This document shows positions 1 through 7,649 of a stretch of DNA of 17,124 nucleotides, piece after piece (the stretch's first letter is position 1; each line of letters opens with the position of its first letter). Below the pieces are notes generated by a model. That model was not told the DNA's origin and did not search any database. It saw only the letters and a list, made by a program, of their open reading frames with translations. A program made the position numbers and the translations under genes. Source of the stretch: Butyrivibrio sp. (GTDB lineage: Bacteria; Bacillota; Clostridia; Lachnospirales; Lachnospiraceae); assembly GCA_024688095.1 (NCBI GenBank), contig JAILEJ010000054.1:1-17124 (forward strand). Direction: 5' to 3'.

Positions 1-2174
1 AGTTCATCTGTAAGGCCTACATTAATAACAGTATCCGTTATCATCCTGCTACCAAGAAATGCTGCTTCAACACCCAGCTGAGACCTGTATACTCCCGCAC
101 ATATTACGCCCTTATTACCATGAACTATAATTTTCTTCTCCGCATATGCTGTGGAATTAACGCATTCATTGGTAAAGATATTCTTACCACATTTAACATC
201 ACACCATTCAAGTATTCTGCTTCCAAGATTTCCATCACAGACAACTTTACTGCGTTCCTCACTGCCTCCAGATATTCCTTTAGCAAAAATAACATCTCCT
301 CCACAGTCAACCTTTGAACTTGTAAATTCGCCCTTGATAACCAGGTCTCCACTACATTTAATAACCGCTCCTGAAATAACGTCACCCTTTACAAGTAACG
401 AGCCGTCAAATTCTACTGAGCTGCTGATTACATCATCTATTTCCTTATAATTTTCTACAACAACACTTCCGTTTACTACACGAAGCGCGCCCTCTTTAGT
501 TGCAACATATGTCAACTTATCATTAAGGAGCATGATTCCACTACCCTTTATAATAGGTAATTCTTTTCCGCCTTTAGCCTTTAAAAATTTACCCGCGACC
601 GTGTATCCATCCTCTCCTTTTGTTGCACTATGATAGGTTGCTACCTTATCTCCTGCTTTTACCAGTTCAAAAATATTGACTGTAGAATAATCTGCCCTTT
701 GCTCAGAATCAAATTTAGGCGTTTTTATCTCCCTCATATCAACATAATATTCATAGTAGCCATCTTCACCATCTACAGGAAGTTTACCTTTAGCAACAAG
801 AGTTTTTACTCCATAACTTTTATTCTGGACAATCCTTGTTATTGCATCTCTGTCTATACCCTTTCGTACATGTGCTTTAAACAAAATTGTCATTATATAA
901 TCCACTGTATATTTTGTATCTGCCTTAGAAACAGGAGGCAGAGTAATATAGCAATCCATCTGATCTGAAGATACATCAAGCATTGCTCCCTCATCAGATT
1001 TCAGGAATTTCCATATCATATTTTCCTGGGTAGCAAACGTATTTTGTACATCAGGAAGCTCTGTATTAAAAACAATTCTCCGGTCTTCAGGAATAAGTCT
1101 TCCAGTTTCAAGCCATTTACGAAGAGACCTCATCTCTTTTGCCGTATATATCATGCTGGAATACTCTGTTATATCCACATTATGCTCAAGTCCCAGTCGG
1201 ATTTCCTTCATCTGTCCCGGCATATACAGTCTGCTACTGTAATAACTGATGTCCACCTGATGTTCCAGACCATATCTAAGTTCTCTCATCTGCTGATAGC
1301 TATAGCATCTTTTGGCATATAGTTTTACATCAAGTCTTTTTTCAAGACCAATACGGATTTCCTTGAAGCTTTCACCTCTCATCTCGATATCGGTATATTT
1401 GTCAAAATCAATGAGATTTTCTGAAATAGCAATTCTTACCTGTTCAAGCTGTCCGGCATCATATCCCTTCTTTATATATTCAGATATATCTATTTCTTCC
1501 AAAAAGGCCTGATGCATCTGTTCAAGTATCTCGGCCGAATACATTGACATGGTCTTCTTATCAATTTTTAGACCATCTTCAAGGCATTCTCTTACCACAT
1601 GCATCTTGCCATAAGCTATAGACGAACTGGCATAAACAGATATATCTATACCACTCTCCACACCCTGTCTAATCTCACTCATCTGAAATGAGTTGTATTC
1701 CGGATGCTGATAAAATATAACTGGAATCCCACTCATAAGTCCCAGTCTTATCTCTCGCATCTGGTCAAAAAAGTATTCTTTTTTGTCATATTGGGAAACA
1801 TCAAGTCCTAGAATCAGACCTCTTCTGATTTCTGCAAGCTGTGCCGTATCAAAGCCCTGATCCCTGTATTTAGTAAGATCTATATTCTGCTTCATTTCCT
1901 TTCGCATTTCTTCCATCTCTGTCCAGGGAATTGAAGCATACATATACTTATTTACGTCAACTTTTTGCTGCAAACCTTTTCGTATTTCGATTAACTGATA
2001 AACATTAAAGTTCTGCGCGCGCAAAGCTACCACATCGCCTCCTGCTTCTATGCATCTTTGAAGCTCAAGATCAATGTGTTCTTTATCATTCTGAATCTTA
2101 TCAAGATATCCATTGATATCACCTTCTTCATCATCATAAACTGATATCAACATCCTGCTTTTCTCATCTGACAT
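1..2174 (-). CDS. FapA-family (DUF342) protein with N-terminal 26-residue repeats, C-terminus cut by window edge
   Basis: The reading frame is open from ATG at 2174 to the left edge, 724 residues visible and the end missing. AGAGG lies 8 nt before the ATG. Residues 1-33 are acidic. Residues 34-372 are 13 tandem 26-residue repeats with core QMxEIRxGLExGxDVSxY. Residues about 375-580 resemble the mixed N-terminal domain of FapA proteins. From about 583 on the chain is a glycine-rich ladder of short strands (DGSLLVKGDV, CGGDVIFAKG, KKIIVHGNKG), the right-handed beta-helix typical of DUF342/FapA. In Vibrio, FapA takes part in flagellar assembly. No flagellar gene lies nearby, so a flagellar role here is only a family-based guess. 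There is no signal peptide or membrane segment in the visible part, so the protein is probably cytoplasmic. The repeat fusion is longer than in ordinary FapA proteins. The family call is firm; the function is not. Confidence 0.85.
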   Translation of the reverse strand, partial: MSDEKSRMLISVYDDEEGDINGYLDKIQNDKEHIDLELQRCIEAGGDVVALRAQNFNVYQLIEIRKGLQQKVDVNKYMYASIPWTEMEEMRKEMKQNIDLTKYRDQGFDTAQLAEIRRGLILGLDVSQYDKKEYFFDQMREIRLGLMSGIPVIFYQHPEYNSFQMSEIRQGVESGIDISVYASSSIAYGKMHVVRECLEDGLKIDKKTMSMYSAEILEQMHQAFLEEIDISEYIKKGYDAGQLEQVRIAISENLIDFDKYTDIEMRGESFKEIRIGLEKRLDVKLYAKRCYSYQQMRELRYGLEHQVDISYYSSRLYMPGQMKEIRLGLEHNVDITEYSSMIYTAKEMRSLRKWLETGRLIPEDRRIVFNTELPDVQNTFATQENMIWKFLKSDEGAMLDVSSDQMDCYITLPPVSKADTKYTVDYIMTILFKAHVRKGIDRDAITRIVQNKSYGVKTLVAKGKLPVDGEDGYYEYYVDMREIKTPKFDSEQRADYSTVNIFELVKAGDKVATYHSATKGEDGYTVAGKFLKAKGGKELPIIKGSGIMLLNDKLTYVATKEGALRVVNGSVVVENYKEIDDVISSSVEFDGSLLVKGDVISGAVIKCSGDLVIKGEFTSSKVDCGGDVIFAKGISGGSEERSKVVCDGNLGSRILEWCDVKCGKNIFTNECVNSTAYAEKKIIVHGNKGVICAGVYRSQLGVEAAFLGSRMITDTVINVGLTDE
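1059..2075 (-). repeat. 13 tandem 78-bp coding repeats (26-residue helical repeat)
   Basis: Within the FapA-family gene, copies begin at residues 34, 60, 86, 112, 138, 164, 190, 216, 242, 269, 295, 321 and 347. The period is exactly 26 except for one inserted residue after 242. Consensus positions are 1 Q, 2 M/L, 4 E, 5 I, 6 R, 8 G, 9 L, 13 L/I/V, 14 D, 15 V/I, 16 S, 18 Y and 23 aromatic or hydrophobic. Copies 1, 7, 8 and 13 are the most degenerate. The copies differ strongly at DNA level, so this is an old protein repeat and not a recent DNA expansion. The pattern suggests a helical solenoid. A similar repeat is, to my recollection, found in various Firmicutes proteins. Confidence 0.85.
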
Positions 2175-2360
2175 ATTTTTTTCCTCTACTTATAATAGAT
2201 TAAAACTGTAATAATTTATGAAAAGCTTGTGCGGATATAAATAAACCTTCAAAAGAAACTGCTTTGCCTATGAATATATTTCAAATATAATGATTTTTTA
2301 CTTTAACCAAATATATTTTACCATCAGCTATATATTTTTGTCATCTTAATAACGAGCTTT

Positions 2361-2389
2361 AAAGGGCAAATATTTACTTTGCCCCTTTT
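2361..2389 (-). terminator. Terminator-like hairpin overlapping the mtnA stop codon
   Basis: GGGCAAA (2364-2370) and TTTGCCC (2378-2384) form a perfect 7-bp stem with a 7-nt loop, extended by AAA/TTT pairs around one bulged base. The mtnA stop codon lies inside the loop (2374-2376). The tract after the stem is only TTT on the minus strand but TTTTATTTT on the plus strand, so termination of mtnA may be weak. From 2175 to 2360 the DNA is AT-rich and I see no gene and no convincing promoter for the downstream FapA-family gene. Confidence 0.45.
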
Positions 2390-3462
2390 ATTTTCTCAAA
2401 TAATTCCTTTATTGCTTTATCATATGGAGCTCTAAGTATTCCATATTCTGTAACTATCCCTGCAATAAGTTCATTATCAGTAACATCAAATGCCGGATTA
2501 TAAACTTTTACGCCTTCAGGAGCCATCCTCTTTTCATACCACATTTCTGTTACCTCTTCAGGTTTTCTCTGCTCTATATTAATATCCGCTCCAGTAGGAG
2601 TATTGATATCTATCGTAGATGTTGGTGCACATATATAAAAAGGGACTTTATATCTTGCTGCAACCGTAGCTACTACACTTGTTCCTATCTTATTTGCTGC
2701 ATCTCCATTTGCCGCTACTCTGTCGCAGCCAACAAAAACTGCATTAACCCATCCCTTTTGCATAACAGAAGCTGACATATTATCGCAAATAACTGTTGTA
2801 TCAATTCCTGCAGAGTGAAGTTCATAAGCAGTAAGCCTTGCTCCCTGAAGAAGTGGTCTTGTCTCATCACAGAACACCCTGAAATTATACCCTTTTTCAT
2901 GTCCAAGATATATTGGAGCTGTGGCAGTACCATATTTACAGGCACATAGTTTACCAGCATTACAGTGAGTAAGAATTCCATCACCTTTTTTCACAAGAGT
3001 AAGTCCATATTCTCCAATCCTGCGACAAACTTCTATATCTTCTTCCTTTATCTTTTCAGCTTCTATTTTCATAGCATTTATTACAGTATCTCTATCATAA
3101 TTTACTCCGCCATTTGTAACTTTTACCACATGATTCTCCATGCGGTTTAGTGCCCATGAAAGATTAACTGCTGTAGGCCTTGAGCTGTCAAGATAGTCTT
3201 TTTTATCTTTAAACTCTTTCATAAATTCATCATAAGACTCTGCCCTGGTATGCTTCATAAGAAGATATATTCCAAACCCTGCTGTAACACCAATTGCAGG
3301 AGCTCCTCTTACCTGCAATAGATAAATTGCATCCCATATTTCTTTGGCACTTCGAAGCTCAATAAGCTTAGTCTCTCCAGGAAGAAGTGTCTGATCTATA
3401 ATAACTATCGCATCTTTTTCGTCCTCTAATGCCACTGTTTCAAAGTCTAATATATTAGCCAT
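2374..3462 (-). CDS. mtnA: S-methyl-5-thioribose-1-phosphate isomerase (aldose-to-ketose), methionine salvage type
   Basis: This is an eIF2B-like aldose-phosphate isomerase of 362 residues. The family converts 5-methylthioribose 1-phosphate to 5-methylthioribulose 1-phosphate in methionine salvage; some members act on 5-deoxyribose 1-phosphate. RGAPAIG is at 52-58. The catalytic cysteine is C167 in THCNAG and the catalytic aspartate is D247 in GCDRVAANGD, each offset by 7 from B. subtilis C160 and D240. I chose ATG 3462 because GTGAGG lies 5 nt upstream and the protein then begins MANILDFETVALED, as in the family. The frame also opens at ATG 3495, which lacks a good ribosome site and would add 11 residues. 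No mtnK or other salvage gene is next to it, so the physiological substrate is uncertain, but the family is not. Confidence 0.93.
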   Translation of the reverse strand: MANILDFETVALEDEKDAIVIIDQTLLPGETKLIELRSAKEIWDAIYLLQVRGAPAIGVTAGFGIYLLMKHTRAESYDEFMKEFKDKKDYLDSSRPTAVNLSWALNRMENHVVKVTNGGVNYDRDTVINAMKIEAEKIKEEDIEVCRRIGEYGLTLVKKGDGILTHCNAGKLCACKYGTATAPIYLGHEKGYNFRVFCDETRPLLQGARLTAYELHSAGIDTTVICDNMSASVMQKGWVNAVFVGCDRVAANGDAANKIGTSVVATVAARYKVPFYICAPTSTIDINTPTGADINIEQRKPEEVTEMWYEKRMAPEGVKVYNPAFDVTDNELIAGIVTEYGILRAPYDKAIKELFEKIKGAK

Positions 3463-3546
3463 ATCTGCCTCACTTTTATTTTGAATTTTAATCATAAATA
3501 TTTACATATAATAATTAACTTTATTTTTATCTGATATATGTAGTTT

Positions 3547-3576
3547 ATTATACTATCAATACATTTTCATATTCAA
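3547..3576 (-). promoter_or_regulatory. Predicted sigma-A-type promoter of mtnA
   Basis: Read on the minus strand, TTGAAT (3576-3571) is followed by an 18-nt spacer and a consensus TATAAT (3552-3547). It would start transcription near 3540, about 78 nt before the preferred mtnA start. It points away from the NAD operon, so 3463-3818 is a divergent control region. Confidence 0.55.
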
Positions 3577-3678
3577 ACTAATATATCTTTAATCACCCAG
3601 TTTCATACAGTTTATAGAAAATCATTACTCTTTACATGTATAGTTTTATCCAAAGCATTTTCCAACTCCTTATTATTA

Positions 3679-3708
3679 TTGAGTTAGACCTGACAAGACA
3701 CCTGTATA
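3679..3708 (+). promoter_or_regulatory. Predicted promoter of the nadABC-niaR operon
   Basis: TTGAGT (3679-3684), an 18-nt spacer and TGTATA (3703-3708) give a plausible vegetative promoter starting near 3715, about 100 nt before the nadA start. A second reading of the -10 as TATATT (3706-3711) would give a spacer of 21 nt, which is too long. The whole spacer is filled by the candidate repressor site described separately. Confidence 0.4.
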
Positions 3709-3733
3709 TATTTTTTTTACATTTATCTTGTCA
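3688..3733. promoter_or_regulatory. Candidate NiaR operator, paired half-sites upstream of nadA
   Basis: TGACAAGA (3691-3698) and its exact reverse complement TCTTGTCA (3726-3733) form an inverted pair, about 35 bp centre to centre. The first site is also embedded in a direct repeat of ACCTG (3688-3692 and 3700-3704). The first site lies between the predicted -35 and -10, the second just after the start point, so bound repressor would block transcription. The last gene of the operon encodes NiaR, the nicotinate-responsive repressor of NAD genes. Assigning this site to NiaR is inference from position and symmetry. Confidence 0.5.
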
Positions 3734-3818
3734 TATGTAAATTTTGGGTGTATCATACAACTCATATGTATTTAACAAAAGCTTTCGTATATTTAATATA
3801 CAGAGCATGGAGGATTTT

Positions 3819-4727
3819 ATGGAAAAATTGGTAGGAGAAATCAAACAGCTTTGCAAAGAAAAGGATGCAGTAATTCTGGCTCATTACTATGTCGACGATG
3901 CAATTCAGGAAATTGCTGATTATGTCGGAGATTCCTTTTATCTTGCCAAAGTAGCAAAGGCTGACACTCACAAGACACTTGTTTTTTGCGGTGTAACTTT
4001 CATGGGCGAAAGCGCAAATATTCTTAATCCTGAAAAAACCGTTCTTATGCCGGCAGATGATGCTGTATGTCCAATGGCACTTATGGTTGATCCTAAGACC
4101 ATTGCCGAAATGCGTCAGAAATATGATGATCTGGCAGTTGTATGCTATATCAATTCCATGGCAGACATTAAAGCTCTTTCAGATGTATGTGTTACATCTT
4201 CAAATGCACTTAAGATAGTAAAATCACTTCCTAATAAGAACATCTTTTTTATCCCGGATGGAAATCTTGGAAGATTTGTTGCTCAGGAAATCCCAGAAAA
4301 AAATATCATTCTTAATCCAGGATACTGTCATGTTCATACTACTATCACTGCAGAGGATGTAGAAAAAATGCTTGATGAACATCCAGACAGTGAAATACTT
4401 GTTCATCCTGAAAGCAAAAAAGAAGTATGTGATCTGGCCGACTTTGTTGGCAGTACCAAAGAAATAATAGAATATGCAGCAAAAAGCAATGCAAAAAGCT
4501 TTATCATCTGCACAGAAAAGGGTGTACTTCATGAACTCAAAAATGTTGCTCCGGATAAAGAATTCTATTTTGTTGGCGCAAGGCAGATTTGTCCAAATAT
4601 GAAAAAGCTCACACTTGAAAAGGTTAAAGCCTGTCTTGTAAATAACGCACCTGTTGCCAGGGTTCCTGAAGATATTCGTCTTGCAGCTCTTAAGCCTCTT
4701 GACAGAATGCTTGAACTGGCAAAGTGA
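3819..4727 (+). CDS. nadA: Quinolinate synthase NadA, [4Fe-4S] enzyme
   Basis: NadA condenses iminoaspartate from NadB with dihydroxyacetone phosphate to give quinolinate in the cytoplasm. The 302-residue form matches the short class found in anaerobes and Thermotoga. The three cluster-binding cysteines are visible: C84 (DAVCPMA), C170 (NPGYCHVH) and C258 (RQICPNMKK), close to T. maritima positions 81, 168 and 254. Other family motifs are AHYY (21-24) and PDGNLG (146-151). I chose ATG 3819 because GGAGG ends 5 nt upstream; the frame opens earlier at 3744, which has no ribosome site and would add 25 non-family residues. It is the first gene of a nadA-nadB-nadC-niaR operon, 36 nt before nadB. 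Confidence 0.96.
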   Translation: MEKLVGEIKQLCKEKDAVILAHYYVDDAIQEIADYVGDSFYLAKVAKADTHKTLVFCGVTFMGESANILNPEKTVLMPADDAVCPMALMVDPKTIAEMRQKYDDLAVVCYINSMADIKALSDVCVTSSNALKIVKSLPNKNIFFIPDGNLGRFVAQEIPEKNIILNPGYCHVHTTITAEDVEKMLDEHPDSEILVHPESKKEVCDLADFVGSTKEIIEYAAKSNAKSFIICTEKGVLHELKNVAPDKEFYFVGARQICPNMKKLTLEKVKACLVNNAPVARVPEDIRLAALKPLDRMLELAK

Positions 4728-4763
4728 TTTTAGCCGCATTTAATGCGACAGAAGGAAAATATT

Positions 4764-6161
4764 ATGAAAAAAAATATTTTTAATTCTGACATTTTAATAG
4801 TAGGAGGAGGCGTTGCAGGTCTTTACTGCGCACTCAATCTTCCTCAAGATTATAATATTACTCTCATAACCAAAGGAGCCTTTGACGAATGCGATTCCTA
4901 TCTTGCTCAGGGCGGAATCTGTATGCTTAAGAGCGATAATGATTATGACAGCTATTTTGAAGACACCATGAGAGCAGGTCATTATGAAAATAATACAGAA
5001 TCTGTAGATATAATGCTTCGCTCCTCTCAAAGTGTTATTCAGGATCTTATAAAGTATGGAACACGATTTGAAAGAGACGCGGATGGTAATCTTCTTTTCA
5101 CAAGAGAAGGGGCCCACTCAACACCAAGAATTCTTTTCCATCAGGACATAACAGGAAAAGAAATCACTACACATCTCTTTGAAGCAGTTAAAAAGCTTTC
5201 AAACGTTACCCTTTATGACCACGTTACAATGCTTGATATTATTTCATCTGATATTAAGGGTGATAAAAATCCGCATTGCCAGGGCATAATTGCAAAGGTT
5301 TCAGAAGAAAGTAACATTTATAACGAAGCTGAAAGCATGGTAAAATTTGAAGCCAAAGAGGTTGTACTTGCCTGTGGCGGAATTGGTGGTCTTTATGAGC
5401 ATTCAACAAACTTCCCGATTCTTACGGGTGACGCGCTTGGAATCGCATTAAAGCATGATATCAAGTTGCAGAATCCTGATTATATTCAGATTCATCCAAC
5501 TACTCTTTATTCCAAAAAGCCTGGACGCGCATTCCTGATATCAGAATCTGTAAGAGGCGAAGGCGGAATTCTTCTAAACAACAAAGGCGAAAGATTTACA
5601 AACGAGCTTCAGCCAAGAGACGTTGTAACAAAGGCTATTCATAAAGAGATGAAACGTACCGGTCAAAAGCACGTATGGCTATCCATGGAGAAGATTCCAA
5701 AGGATGTTATACTTGATCATTTCAAACATATCTATGAACACTGCCTGGAGGAAGGCTATGATGCAACAAAGGAGCCTATTCCCGTAGTTCCTGCCCAGCA
5801 TTATTTTATGGGCGGAGTTGATGTCAATTCAGATAGCCGTACATCAATGAAGCAGCTCTATGCTGTTGGTGAAACAAGCTGCAACGGAGTCCACGGCGCA
5901 AACAGACTTGCAAGTAACTCATTACTTGAGAGCCTTGTTTTTGCCAAAAGAGCCGCTCTTTCCATACAACGTGAATTTGATGATACTGTTTTTGATAAAA
6001 AACTATCAGACTCTATTAATCTGAAGGATTATGAAAACAGTGATAAAATACTTGATGACTATAAGAGAAATATATTAAAAGAAATTGAGAGGATGAAAAA
6101 ATATCATGAACAACATAACAATGAAATTAAACGCAGACGAATTGATCCTGTCAGCGCTTAA
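4764..6161 (+). CDS. nadB: L-aspartate oxidase NadB, FAD-dependent
   Basis: NadB oxidises L-aspartate to iminoaspartate, the substrate of NadA. In an anaerobe the electron acceptor is probably fumarate and not oxygen. The chain has 465 residues. The N-terminal FAD dinucleotide fold is at 10-24 (IVGGGVAG), followed by the AQGGI segment (48-52), IHPTTLY (243-249), RGEGGILLN (264-272) and the signature GVHGANRLASNSLLES (375-390). ATG 4764 is preferred because AAGGA lies 7 nt upstream; the frame also allows ATG 4743. The protein is shorter than the roughly 530-residue enzymes of E. coli and B. subtilis because the C-terminal helical domain is reduced. Its last 18 codons plus stop overlap nadC. 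Confidence 0.95.
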   Translation: MKKNIFNSDILIVGGGVAGLYCALNLPQDYNITLITKGAFDECDSYLAQGGICMLKSDNDYDSYFEDTMRAGHYENNTESVDIMLRSSQSVIQDLIKYGTRFERDADGNLLFTREGAHSTPRILFHQDITGKEITTHLFEAVKKLSNVTLYDHVTMLDIISSDIKGDKNPHCQGIIAKVSEESNIYNEAESMVKFEAKEVVLACGGIGGLYEHSTNFPILTGDALGIALKHDIKLQNPDYIQIHPTTLYSKKPGRAFLISESVRGEGGILLNNKGERFTNELQPRDVVTKAIHKEMKRTGQKHVWLSMEKIPKDVILDHFKHIYEHCLEEGYDATKEPIPVVPAQHYFMGGVDVNSDSRTSMKQLYAVGETSCNGVHGANRLASNSLLESLVFAKRAALSIQREFDDTVFDKKLSDSINLKDYENSDKILDDYKRNILKEIERMKKYHEQHNNEIKRRRIDPVSA

Positions 6162-6990
6162 GGAAGATATATCCAGCGAAGACGTTTCAACAAACGCTGT
6201 AATGCCTACAGCTACAGCAGGTGAAGTTGATCTTATCGCCAAAGAGGACGGAATTGTTGCAGGTCTTCAGATTTTTGCAAGAGTATTTGAACTTCTTGAT
6301 GAAAATACAGTAACTACCTTCTATGCAAAGGACGGCGACGAAGTTAAAGCGGGTCAGAAGCTTGCTTATATACACGGAGATATAAGAGTTCTCTTATCAG
6401 GAGAGCGTACTGCACTTAATTACCTCCAAAGAATGAGTGGTATCGCCACATATACACACCAGACTGTAGAGCTTTTAAAGGGTACTAAGATTAGGCTCCT
6501 TGACACAAGAAAAACAACTCCTAACAACAGAATATTTGAAAAGTATGCTGTTACAGTAGGTGGTGGATGCAACCACAGATATAACTTATCTGACGGTGTT
6601 CTTCTTAAGGACAATCACATTGGTGCTGCAGGAAGTGTAACTAAAGCCGTAAAAATGGCTAAGGCTTATGCTCCATTTGTTCGTAAGATAGAAGTTGAAG
6701 TTGAAACTCTCGATATGGTAAAAGAAGCTGTAGAAGCAGGTGCAGATATCATAATGCTTGATAACATGGAGCATGATGTTATGAAGGAAGCTCTTTCAAT
6801 CATTAATGGCCGTGCCGAAACAGAGGTTTCAGGAAATGTAACCAAGGAAAAAATTGATAAACTTGTAGATCTTGGTGTTGATTATATTTCAAGCGGAGCA
6901 CTTACTCATTCTGCTCCTATTCTTGATCTTTCAATGAAGAACTTACATCCGGTTGAAAACTATAATGATAATTTTGGATTCCATGCTTAA
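6106..6990 (+). CDS. nadC: Nicotinate-nucleotide pyrophosphorylase (quinolinate phosphoribosyltransferase) NadC
   Basis: NadC converts quinolinate and phosphoribosyl pyrophosphate to nicotinate mononucleotide, carbon dioxide and pyrophosphate, completing the de novo branch begun by NadB and NadA. The chain has 294 residues, normal for the family. Key segments are ERTALNYLQRMSGIAT (about 100-115), DTRKTTPNNR (128-137), GGGCNHRYNLSDGVLLKDNH (about 147-166), the conserved EVEVE strand, IIMLDNM and SSGALTHSAP near the C-terminus. The start at 6106 overlaps the end of nadB by 56 nt. AGAGG lies about 13 nt upstream, which is rather far. An alternative ATG at 6121 still overlaps and has no ribosome site. 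Translational coupling to nadB is likely. Confidence 0.95.
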   Translation: MNNITMKLNADELILSALKEDISSEDVSTNAVMPTATAGEVDLIAKEDGIVAGLQIFARVFELLDENTVTTFYAKDGDEVKAGQKLAYIHGDIRVLLSGERTALNYLQRMSGIATYTHQTVELLKGTKIRLLDTRKTTPNNRIFEKYAVTVGGGCNHRYNLSDGVLLKDNHIGAAGSVTKAVKMAKAYAPFVRKIEVEVETLDMVKEAVEAGADIIMLDNMEHDVMKEALSIINGRAETEVSGNVTKEKIDKLVDLGVDYISSGALTHSAPILDLSMKNLHPVENYNDNFGFHA

Positions 6991-7015
6991 GCTTCATTGT
7001 AAACAAAAGATTTTT

Positions 7016-7045
7016 TTGCTAACATATATTTAAATTAGATATAAC
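7016..7045 (+). promoter_or_regulatory. Possible internal promoter before niaR
   Basis: In the 78-nt gap between nadC and niaR, TTGCTA (7016-7021) and TATAAC (7040-7045) are spaced by 18 nt. This could give niaR its own basal transcription in addition to read-through from nadA. No TGACAAG half-site is present here. In such AT-rich DNA the match may be chance. Confidence 0.25.
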
Positions 7046-7068
7046 AAATAACGAAAGGATTTTTACAT

Positions 7069-7629
7069 ATGCGAATGTCCGGTGAAGAACGCAGAAACAG
7101 AATATTAGAAATATTAAGTTCTTCCAAAGAACCGGTTTCCGGAAATGGTCTGTCAAAGCTTTTGGGAGTAAGCAGACAGGTTATCGTCACAGATATCGCT
7201 CTACTAAGGACTACCAGACCGGATCTTATATCTACAAATGCCGGTTATATGCTAATGAATGCCTCTCTTTCAAAACGGGTTTTCAAGGTAAATCATACAG
7301 ATGATGAAACCGAAGATGAACTCACCTCTATTGTAGACCTTGGGGGTACAATTCTTGACGTATTTGTAGAACATAAGGTATACGGAACAATAAGTGCTCC
7401 TCTTAACATAAGTTCTAAGCGTGATGTTCAAAGGTTCATGGATGATCTTAGAAGTGGTGTTTCAACTCCTCTGAAAAATATTACACAGGGATATCATTAC
7501 CATACTATTGCAGCAAAAAACCCTGAAGTACTTGATGAGATAGAAAATACTTTAAGAGAAAAGGGATTTCTTATAGAAATTCTTGATTCTACAACAATTT
7601 ACATGCCAAAGAGCTACAACGAAGTTTAA
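7069..7629 (+). CDS. niaR: NiaR (YrxA-type) transcriptional repressor of NAD biosynthesis, HTH plus 3H domain
   Basis: NiaR represses NAD synthesis and niacin uptake genes when nicotinate is available. The 186-residue chain has an N-terminal winged-helix HTH (about 7-62; GNGLSKLLGVSRQVIVTDI contains the recognition part) and a C-terminal 3H ligand domain (about 74-180). H76, E84, H143 and H145 (VNHTDD, DELT, GYHYH) align, each shifted by 3, with the metal ligands H79, E87, H146 and H148 of the T. maritima homologue. ATG 7069 has AAAGGA 9 nt upstream. It is the last gene of the NAD operon and probably controls its own operon through the site upstream of nadA. Confidence 0.93.
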   Translation: MRMSGEERRNRILEILSSSKEPVSGNGLSKLLGVSRQVIVTDIALLRTTRPDLISTNAGYMLMNASLSKRVFKVNHTDDETEDELTSIVDLGGTILDVFVEHKVYGTISAPLNISSKRDVQRFMDDLRSGVSTPLKNITQGYHYHTIAAKNPEVLDEIENTLREKGFLIEILDSTTIYMPKSYNEV

Positions 7630-7649
7630 AACATATAAGTATTTTATAA

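Noticed and set aside
151..450. 99-codon plus-strand frame and other plus-strand frames within 120-1512
   Set aside because: They lie antisense to the FapA-family gene, whose repeats and beta-helix pattern are continuous through the whole region.
1059..2075. Regular 78-bp periodicity that could suggest a CRISPR or DNA satellite
   Set aside because: The period is a multiple of three, falls in an open frame and is conserved only at protein level; the DNA copies are diverged and there are no identical repeats with unique spacers.
2175..2360. Promoter for the FapA-family gene, including a flagellar sigma-28 type
   Set aside because: A TATTAT box exists near 2192-2197 but no -35 at a suitable distance, and no sigma-28-like GCCGATAA element was found.
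3744..3818. Upstream extension of nadA by 25 residues
   Set aside because: No ribosome site precedes 3744, the added residues are not family-like, and GGAGG sits 5 nt before ATG 3819.
4224..4739. 171-codon minus-strand frame opposite nadA
   Set aside because: It is antisense to a clearly recognised nadA, has Cys/Phe/Ile-rich low-complexity sequence and no ribosome site; it is a shadow frame.
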